Source: Patiria pectinifera (Eukaryota > Echinodermata > Asteroidea > Valvatida > Asterinidae). Taken from it: a stretch of DNA of 64,000 nt. The position numbers were made by a program, and so were the translations under genes. Shown here in pieces: positions 62,001-64,000 of the stretch. Every line of letters begins with the position of its first letter. The stretch's first letter is position 1. The stretch covers positions 21,244,905 through 21,308,904 of the forward strand of contig CM057134.1 of NCBI GenBank assembly GCA_029964075.1, written 5' to 3'. The notes under the pieces were generated by a model. That model was not told the DNA's origin. It was given only the letters and a program-made list of their open reading frames with translations, and did no database searches.

Positions 62001-63018
62001 AATGCACTTTATGACAAATGATACCGAAAAAAAGTTGCACTTTTGTATACGTACATGGTGAATGAGAATCATAACTTGCACGTATACAAAAGTGCAACTG
62101 TTTTCTGTATCATTTGTCATAAAGTGCATTAAATTCGTACACATTATCACTTTTTTGGGGCCAAATAAAGAGTACGGCTGGATTGCTAATGAATTTCTGT
62201 ACTAATTAGCCGTTATTTGAGCGAGAGGTGCTGTGCAGTAGTTTATGAGTTAGACAAAAAGTCCGGGAAGTGGGGGGGGGCGTTCCTTTTTGGTTGAGTG
62301 TATATACACCCCCTTCATTTCGAAAATAACACATTCGAAATTAAATAAAACAACAGCAGCAACAACATAAACGCCGCGGGAATTTGGACAGGAAGAATAC
62401 ATCGACTTGGGTAAAGTAACCTGTGCGATAATTTCGTTAAAGGAAAAGTACATGTACCACTGGTTTGTTGAATTACATATACAATCACGTATTGTTGACT
62501 TACATGGCCTGGACGGACTCGGGCAATTCAAATGGCGTTTCGATTGAGTTGTCGGCTATATTTCTGAGTGAAAAGAAAGCAGTGGATGGAGGGTGGATTA
62601 CAAAACAACTTAGACATATACACGGAATTAAGACACGAGAGAGGATGACACACAACGTGAAACATTGCCACAATTATTTAAGCAATTAATTAAATCAAAA
62701 CCATACAAAAAGGAAAAATATTAGCGTTTAAGAAGGAGCATTGATGTATATTATATGGTGATTCGCATTGAAACGAGAAGGCCCATTTGCAATACTAAGT
62801 ATTAGACGAGTAGATATAGACGTACAGTCTCATCGACAACTCCAATGGATGATTATTAACACAAGATGATTTCTGATTTCCCCAAGACATCCCCACCCCA
62901 ACAAAGGAAACAAGCTATCGGCCTACACGGCCACAGGATAACTCACATTTTGACAAGGGATCTCAATTCCAGCAAACCATCGTAAGGTATCTCTCGCAAG
63001 ACATTATTTCCGAGTTCA
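37854..63018 (-). CDS. LRR / ephrin-receptor-like Cys-rich / multi-pass membrane protein, 15 exons (5' end off the right edge)
   Basis: Exons: 63018-62947, 62563-62504, 61466-61398, 60255-60184, 58886-58815, 55590-55519, 47437-47366, 47001-46927, 46553-46410, 44899-44831, 44224-44153, 43525-43469, 42085-41907, 40086-38257, 38038-37854. All junctions are GT-AG and frame-consistent, giving about 1030 residues. Leucine-rich repeats occupy the first ten to eleven exons. A non-repeat segment follows, then a GCC2/GCC3 (ephrin-receptor-like) cysteine-rich region, then about eight hydrophobic segments and a basic cytoplasmic tail ending MTVNFE. The ectodomain suggests a cell-surface receptor. The membrane module is not a rhodopsin-type seven-helix bundle that I recognise, so function is unknown. 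The signal peptide and first repeats lie beyond the window. Introns carry most of the transposons in the right half. Confidence 0.85.
38257..40086 (-). CDS. LRR gene exon n: Cys-rich modules and multi-pass membrane region (1830 nt)
   Basis: It starts GGFYQTKAGQVV, continuing the Cys-rich fold (CQRCNNGTY, CTVCPTGTN, CPCLDGFY, CHLCP). A conserved HLLPGFWWTW stretch and further cysteines (CKKGYTGWLCSQC) follow. The first hydrophobic helix is around WWFLLEVIAVCVAIALIVI. Others lie around IYIEFLAGIIFVALVLLAG, YLFVVILLFISYPSLSSVI, VFLFYVVGFPMVLFLLLWW, FTMFATIVISVGFLLLHAY, SLGTIFLNLLAATLLLM and FLSVFLVLMNLSIIVFVI, plus shorter ones. Several NxS/T sites lie in the Cys-rich part and basic stretches flank the helices. 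Acceptor ATTCAG, donor GTAAGA. Similar Cys-rich plus multi-pass proteins occur in several invertebrate and protist genomes (recollection), without a defined function known to me. Confidence 0.9.
40090..41900. other. LRR gene intron between exons n and m
   Basis: No gene. Poly-C and poly-T tracts at about 40375-40430. Short CAACGGTAAACGG repeats at about 40677-40730. Confidence 0.5.
41907..42085 (-). CDS. LRR gene exon m: first ephrin-receptor-like Cys module
   Basis: Encodes a linker then NQNWCTPCPQGTYGD and NSCLDCPPG, the CxxCPxGTY...CxxCPxG signature of the GCC2/GCC3 (ephrin-receptor-like) module. Acceptor TCTCAG, donor GTAAAA, entering phase 2 and leaving phase 1. Confidence 0.85.
42450..43290. 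repeat. Array of CRE-like GATGACGTCATCATGACG palindromes
   Basis: At least eight clusters of TGACGTCA-type sequence, near 42452, 42558, 42703, 42796, 42964, 43078, 43137 and 43268, spaced about 60-170 bp. Intervening sequence is AT-rich and loosely repeated (ATATC, CAAGTTTCAT). It looks like a diverged tandem repeat. It lies in the LRR gene intron between exons l and m. Confidence 0.75.
43469..43525 (-). CDS. LRR gene exon l (57 nt)
   Basis: Encodes AIENILEFAPVTNRTDLK, not recognised. It joins the LRR array to the cysteine-rich region in frame. Acceptor CTTCAG after a pyrimidine tract, donor GTGAGT. Confidence 0.7.
44153..44224 (-). CDS. LRR gene exon k (72 nt)
   Basis: Encodes SIYDSHLKNVSNSVWQDLGN followed by SCYV. 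This is a degenerate last repeat or a capping segment. Acceptor TTTCAG, donor GTAAGT, phase 2 at both ends. Confidence 0.72.
44831..44899 (-). CDS. LRR exon j (69 nt)
   Basis: Encodes MIFDNPITELVDRLFYETKL, a leucine-rich repeat with the NPI turn often seen late in a repeat array. Acceptor TTTTAG, donor GTGAGT, phase 2 at both ends. Confidence 0.8.
44942..45192. mobile_element. MITE with GGGCCCAA ends (251 bp)
   Basis: Left end TGGGCCCAAGTTTATAGAAC and right end, inverted, TGGGCCCAATTTCATAGCAC share about 28 bp including CTGCTTAAC. CTA flanks both sides (44939-44941, 45193-45195), a 3-bp duplication as for PIF/Harbinger-type insertion. No coding sequence. In the LRR gene intron between exons i and j. 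Confidence 0.7.
45200..46400. other. Intron sequence, nothing recognised
   Basis: LRR gene intron between exons i and j. Open stretches here have no family features. Confidence 0.5.
46410..46553 (-). CDS. LRR exon i (144 nt, two repeats)
   Basis: Encodes two leucine-rich repeats in one exon: DLSSNRLTYIPTGLFRSQ and LYLQRNQISVLHDKVFAGL. It is exactly twice the 72-nt unit, which suggests loss of one intron. Acceptor TTTTAG, donor GTAAGT. Confidence 0.88.
46927..47001 (-). CDS. LRR exon h (75 nt)
   Basis: Encodes KLSQNKIDSRGLPEDAFHNI, a leucine-rich repeat one residue longer than its neighbours. Acceptor TTTTAG, donor GTAAGT, phase 2 at both ends. Confidence 0.82.
47366..47437 (-). CDS. LRR exon g (72 nt)
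   Basis: Encodes RLEGNQLTFLPNNMFENSTK, a canonical leucine-rich repeat. Acceptor TTGCAG, donor GTAAGT, phase 2 at both ends. Confidence 0.83.
47575..47745. repeat. Degenerate AAGTC pentamer repeat
   Basis: Many copies of CAAGTCAAGTC interrupted by AAATTTTAG and T-runs. A simple repeat in the LRR gene intron after exon g. Confidence 0.8.
47750..48715. other. Intron sequence with a CpG-rich patch
   Basis: No gene. A CpG-rich stretch lies at about 48535-48690, ending where the 48718 repeat begins. Confidence 0.4.
48718..49045 (+). repeat. Dispersed repeat, copy 1 (about 328 bp)
   Basis: Begins GGGTGCAGACCAGTAAATCG and ends CCCCCGAAAATTGAAAAG. Copy 2 starts at 49608 and is completed after the gypsy element at 54227. 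A few substitutions separate the copies. Family unknown. Confidence 0.85.
49873..50052 (+). repeat. 5' LTR of the gypsy element (180 bp)
   Basis: TGTTGTGTTCGTAACTTGCT to CACAAACCTAACA. It matches the 3' LTR at 177 of 180 positions. Confidence 0.95.
50069..52099 (+). CDS. Gypsy gag-protease-RT frame (frameshifted at its end)
   Basis: First ATG at 50069. Gag-like N-terminus, then two CCHC knuckles (CFNCGDKSHSAKSSKC and CSACGKMNHFGSVC). Protease region ALVIAGKPTRLLIDLGAKVS, where the catalytic D-S/T-G-A reads DLGA. RT: LCVDLKEVNKAV, FSKLDMRRSYLQI (first Asp), RMPYGLSSAPSAFQ, and INLLDDIVVHG (catalytic LDD). The correct frame is left near 52060 by an indel, so the last dozen residues are wrong-frame. 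Confidence 0.88.
   Translation: MNQINLPTPPAFLPTPGDPAIPWTRWKISFETYITASALDSDSVTSARRRAILIHCLGTEGQRVFSQFEDTDTYDKAVKALEKYFGPKKSVMMERYKFRKRGQGNGEPIKQFVVALTELAATCNFGALHEDMIRDQIIEKTSIPRVRERLLMEDDSLTLDKATKLAIQIESALTDSKAIRSPAPTPQQTTTATAQVQGVCPKRQPKRRPKATKPPTARRPDFRCFNCGDKSHSAKSSKCPARGKKCSACGKMNHFGSVCRSSQRDNTHIRHVDNPDSDESSMVYTVSDPYTGSGNFKDCALVIAGKPTRLLIDLGAKVSILSEATYKQHFAHHPLHPATSTLHAYSDSKIEVCGVISVPVQYKDITLDHFSFHVAKGRSLMGVDLFDKLGFMVFDPTDTPKYMVDIDKQYPTIFNGFGEIKHFCHRPRVDPAVKPVSQRLRRLPFAVRDQVSTERRRLESQGIIERINSSPWISNLVIAWRRNGEIRLCVDLKEVNKAVIPDKYPLPTINELSNEFHGATVFSKLDMRRSYLQIPLAEDCKQLTAFVTHDEVFQYRRMPYGLSSAPSAFQKIVTSMFTGINGAINLLDDIVVHGRTMDEHDLRLHAVLARLAKHNITLNADKCVFAANEIDFLGYRVSAEGVKPTLANMDAILKLQAPTNTKELAAPRFSAPATST
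52135..53442 (+). CDS. Gypsy RNase H - integrase frame (broken both ends)
   Basis: RNase H with TYVTSDGTAVGAVLSQ, FASRTLSPAERKYS and LRTDHQALTTI. Integrase HHCC finger HDGHPGIVRMKQRCRD...CEACHLSE, then core Asp in LQLDIFGPV and ITDNDPQF. A stop codon (TAG, 52128-52130) and the upstream frameshift separate it from RT. It leaves the integrase frame near 53335. Confidence 0.88.
   Translation: MRKLLRKDTPWEWGDPQTQAFTTLKDKITSPPVLAHFDPAATTYVTSDGTAVGAVLSQQVNGKERPVAFASRTLSPAERKYSTGEREALACIYACEHWHVYLYGRKFTLRTDHQALTTILATTGSGHRPLRISRWSDRLHQYNFTVQYIAGNRNHVADMLSRLTPASDCNTDLYTDDDAYVMSLITGSLSKLVSCEELKATSQDDATLQQVCHFLQTAWPKQLTEELKPFHRLRDELSVWNDCCLARGDRVLIPSSLQQRVLSLAHDGHPGIVRMKQRCRDAVWWPGIDTRIEQFVSTCEACHLSEKAINIRPAPQQPIPWPQKPWQQLQLDIFGPVEAAPANQRFLVVVHDLHSKWPEIATTSTVTSATVIDILQRMFTKWGLPEVIITDNDPQFVSDQRLSSPATVSSTVSLPDTIHRVMVALSASTALSRTG
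53400..54014 (+). CDS. Gypsy integrase C-terminal part
   Basis: Continues the integrase core in a new frame with the catalytic Glu region (GGVERFN, just upstream of 53439), then RTYRSTQHSLTGKTPAELM and the DWLRIKRPN C-terminal fold. Ends HHLKDFDCS and a stop at 54014, 12 bp before the polypurine tract region. Confidence 0.85.
   Translation, partial: GGVERFNRVIKDGLKANLAAGQKFDEAIQTILRTYRSTQHSLTGKTPAELMIGRNLRLPLDILKPPAKPKAKVAAQASAIAKRQQKTKSYTDTKRRARMPQFQTGDWLRIKRPNRSHKLASSLSQPKQIARRFSPSTYQLSDGTRWNTRRLIPTPAPTATQNNTHDLPFSFPMDNATPATAQAPLRRSQRTRTEPHHLKDFDCS
54042..54221 (+). repeat. 3' LTR of the gypsy element (180 bp)
   Basis: Starts right after the polypurine tract and ends at the CAGGG duplication. 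Three substitutions from the 5' LTR. Confidence 0.95.
54227..55518. repeat. Mixed repeats, G-rich module and tRNA-like remnant
   Basis: End of dispersed repeat copy 2, then a C-rich/G-rich module ending GGTTACGCCACTGCACATG (54290-54465). Direct repeats of TATTCCGTGYTCCA...CGTGGGATA occur at about 54476 and 55458, and of GATTGGTCGATCCATAGCAA at about 54618 and 55244. A mariner-like end (ACAGGGTGAGTCAAAAAA) lies at about 54973. No gene. Confidence 0.55.
54888..54960 (-). repeat. tRNA-like remnant
   Basis: The minus strand has a perfect B-box GGTTCGAATCC with flanking stem (GCGGGTTCGAATCCCCG) and an upstream A-box-like part. The acceptor stem does not close, so a tRNA-derived repeat is likelier than a gene. 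Confidence 0.35.
55519..55590 (-). CDS. LRR exon f (72 nt)
   Basis: Encodes YFDSNKLQRICPGAFHGVKE, a canonical leucine-rich repeat. Acceptor TTTAAG, donor GTAAGT, phase 2 at both ends. The intron downstream of it (55518-47438) holds the young gypsy element. Confidence 0.82.
55740..57600 (-). mobile_element. Decayed LINE (minus strand), second copy of the 3640 family
   Basis: Minus-strand RT remnants: RAKNSLRQGNSAGPDGIPSE (57469-57200), LDYALRQAVGDREE and DLDFADDIVLLS (56531-56322), and the C-terminal NECETWTLTKSM (56179-55883). It resembles the LINE at 3640-6660. It is broken by frameshifts and an internal GC satellite (about 56755-56920). Confidence 0.75.
56755..56920. repeat. Palindromic GCGGCCGC satellite
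   Basis: About seven units of roughly 20-22 bp of the form GTCGCGGCCGCGACWTAATTA, alternating a GC palindrome with an AT palindrome. Some units carry single substitutions. It lies inside the decayed LINE. Confidence 0.85.
57600..58810. other. Intron sequence, nothing recognised
   Basis: LRR gene intron between exons e and f. AT-rich, with a loose repeat (CACTTTTGGGG at about 58265 and 58420). No coding signal. Confidence 0.5.
58815..58886 (-). CDS. LRR exon e (72 nt)
   Basis: Encodes VLEKKPISEIQDRGFAGLRD, a leucine-rich repeat with an A-run in place of the usual Asn position. Acceptor CAACAG, donor GTAAGT, phase 2 at both ends. Confidence 0.8.
58890..60180. other. LRR gene intron between exons d and e
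   Basis: It contains two related inverted stretches (AATGACC...TCAGAAGTGAATGAACAT at about 59527 and its inverse at about 58960) and the SINE-like sequence. No gene. Confidence 0.45.
59830..59990 (-). mobile_element. tRNA-derived SINE-like sequence
   Basis: Minus strand from 59990: GGGAGTCAGGTTGGCGTAGC (A-box TGGCGTAGCAGT), then GGTTCGAATCCCACC (perfect B-box). A non-tRNA tail follows with TTGGGTTTTCAGTCCCTACC. An RNA polymerase III promoter followed by a body is the SINE layout. The right limit near 59830 is uncertain. Confidence 0.6.
60184..60255 (-). CDS. LRR exon d (72 nt)
   Basis: Encodes DFGDNSLQIIETDMFKRFTK, a leucine-rich repeat with the xxNxLxxIxxxxF core. Acceptor CCACAG, donor GTAAGT, phase 2 at both ends. 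Confidence 0.82.
60256..61390. other. Intron sequence, nothing recognised
   Basis: LRR gene intron between exons c and d. No coding or repeat feature that I can defend. Confidence 0.5.
61398..61466 (-). CDS. LRR exon c (69 nt)
   Basis: Encodes TAHGNQLQDIKPIMNNSVKL, a leucine-rich repeat. Acceptor TTGTCAG, donor GTAAGT, phase 2 at both ends. Confidence 0.78.
61882..62263. mobile_element. Long fold-back (about 185-bp arms) in the LRR gene intron
   Basis: Arms 61882-62062 and 62082-62263 are inverted copies: GTGATAATGTGTACRAAT, GCACTTTATGACAAATGATA and TTGCACTTTTGTATACGT occur in both. The loop is about 20 bp. No coding sequence; resembles the fold-back at 32949 in layout, not in sequence. Confidence 0.75.
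62504..62563 (-). CDS. LRR exon b (60 nt)
   Basis: Encodes NIADNSIETPFELPESVQA, a shortened leucine-rich repeat. Acceptor ACTCAG, donor GTAAGT, phase 2 at both ends. Confidence 0.78.
62947..63018 (-). CDS. LRR exon a (72 nt)
   Basis: Encodes ELGNNVLREIPYDGLLELRS, a leucine-rich repeat with the LxxNxLxxIPxxxL pattern. Acceptor AAACAG, donor GTGAGT, phase 2 at both ends. It is the most 5' exon visible; earlier exons lie to the right of the window. Confidence 0.8.
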
Positions 63019-63389
63019 CTGTTTAAAATGTAATTAAAAAAGAGACCAAACTGATCAATGACGAAGTTAGAAAGTGTAATTCCAATACTGAAAGGGATTT
63101 GCCAGGTAGACTATTGTAAAAGAAGAGTTGGTTAGACTATTTGAACAAGTTGGTCTTCCCGAAAAGGATGCCGTGTTTCCGCACAGGACGACATTTTCGG
63201 GGGCAAATCTTCCAGCGCACCCAGATGTTGCAAAATTTGACGCCAGAAGGCGCTCTTTCTCTCTTTTCTTATCTCTTTTTTGATTCAAAGTTCACGTGAT
63301 CCTTTAAGGTAACATAGAAGAGTACAGCATCAAGGTTTTTTTCAAATCCTCTTTGGATCCAGAACACAATATCATTCTCTTTAATTAAT
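63019..63389. other. Intron sequence upstream of LRR exon a
   Basis: No further LRR exon is recognised before the gypsy fragment. Confidence 0.5.
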
Positions 63390-64000
63390 GAGACAAACAA
63401 GGTCTCATCACCTTTCTGTCTGCGTCTATTCCGAACCTTGCAGACAAGGCAGCGATCCTCCGAGATCTTCTAAAAAAATCCCTTTTGTCTGGCAGGAGGA
63501 CCAAGCAGCGTTTGAGGCACTGAAGCTGTCGATCACAGCAGATGCATGCCTTCAGTACTGCAACCCTGAGATGCCAACGTTATTTGAGGTTGACAGAAAG
63601 GACTGGGAGCGTGCCTCACTCAACATGGCAAGCCTATTGCCTTTGCATCTAAAATTCTCTCACCGGCGCAGAAAAATTACTTAAACATAGAGAGAGAAAC
63701 GCTGTTTCAACAACTACCTTTTCGGGAAGGAGTTTGTGGTATACTCAGATTATAAGCCGCTAGAAATGATCTGGAGGAGGCCCCTATACTACTTATCAAA
63801 GTGCAAGGCTTTACCGTGCACTACAGGCCAGGATCGACAATGATTTAGTTTGACGCCTTGAGCAAACTGCAAAACCCGAAAAGAACTGGTCGGTGGCATG
63901 GATGTCATGGAAGGACCAGAGCTCAAGCAGATCGACCTCCTTCACTTCGGCCAGACTAAGCGGACCCAACTGCAGGCGCAAACCGCACGTGACCCAACCC
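63390..64000 (+). mobile_element. Decayed Ty3/gypsy pol fragment
   Basis: Starts in the RT-RNase H connection (DKAAILRDLLKK-like in one frame at about 63440), then FVWQEDQAAFEALK and LFEVD (63500-63600). In other frames RKEFVVYSDYKPLEM follows (about 63730). Frameshifts and stops are frequent. It continues past the window and lies beyond the last visible LRR exon. Confidence 0.75.

Overview
This 64 kb window is animal nuclear DNA. Genes are split into short exons with GT-AG introns, introns run to 19 kb, and there are many retrotransposons and fold-back repeats. The mixture of DIRS/Ngaro-like, BEL/Pao, Ty3/gypsy and several APE-type LINE families suggests a marine invertebrate, perhaps a deuterostome such as an echinoderm or hemichordate. 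That assignment is inference and I cannot name a species. No prokaryotic gene, CRISPR array or operon is present.

Three host genes can be reconstructed, all on the minus strand. (1) A MIB2-type E3 ubiquitin ligase occupies 34517 down to 2490 in nine exons and continues off the left edge. It encodes a first MIB/HERC2 domain, a ZZ zinc finger, a second MIB/HERC2 domain, one mib repeat (REP) and the lead-in to the ankyrin repeats. All eight exon junctions agree in reading phase. (2) A THAP-domain gene exon (29069-28638) with a probable leader exon (30145-30236) is nested in MIB2 intron 4. (3) A large receptor-like gene runs from beyond the right edge (63018) to a stop at 37854 in fifteen visible exons. 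Twelve to thirteen leucine-rich repeats, mostly one phase-2 exon of about 72 nt each, are followed by an ephrin-receptor-like (GCC2/GCC3) cysteine-rich region and a multi-pass membrane module with a cytoplasmic tail. I cannot name this family.

Mobile DNA fills most of the rest. From left to right: a decayed LINE (1-2090); a terminal-inverted-repeat element (2907-6885) split by an inverted LINE; tandem duplications (7690-9000); a hairpin fold-back (10623-10847); a decayed BEL/Pao element (12400-15640); a Tc1/mariner-like non-autonomous element (16986-17678); a DIRS/Ngaro-like element (18236-27731, possibly to 27824) with gag, RT-RNase H and an SGNH hydrolase split by a nearly complete LINE; MITEs at 29700 and 36611; a long fold-back at 32949-33425. 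Inside the LRR gene introns lie an array of CRE-like palindromes (42450-43290), a MITE (44942-45192), a young Ty3/gypsy element with 180-bp LTRs and a 5-bp target duplication (49868-54226), another LINE (55740-57600) containing a GC-palindrome satellite, a tRNA-derived SINE-like sequence (about 59830-59990) and a fold-back (61882-62263). A second gypsy fragment starts at about 63390 and leaves the window.

The most unusual items are the LRR/ephrin-receptor-like/multi-pass protein and the DIRS/Ngaro-like element, which carries an SGNH hydrolase but no tyrosine recombinase that I can find.
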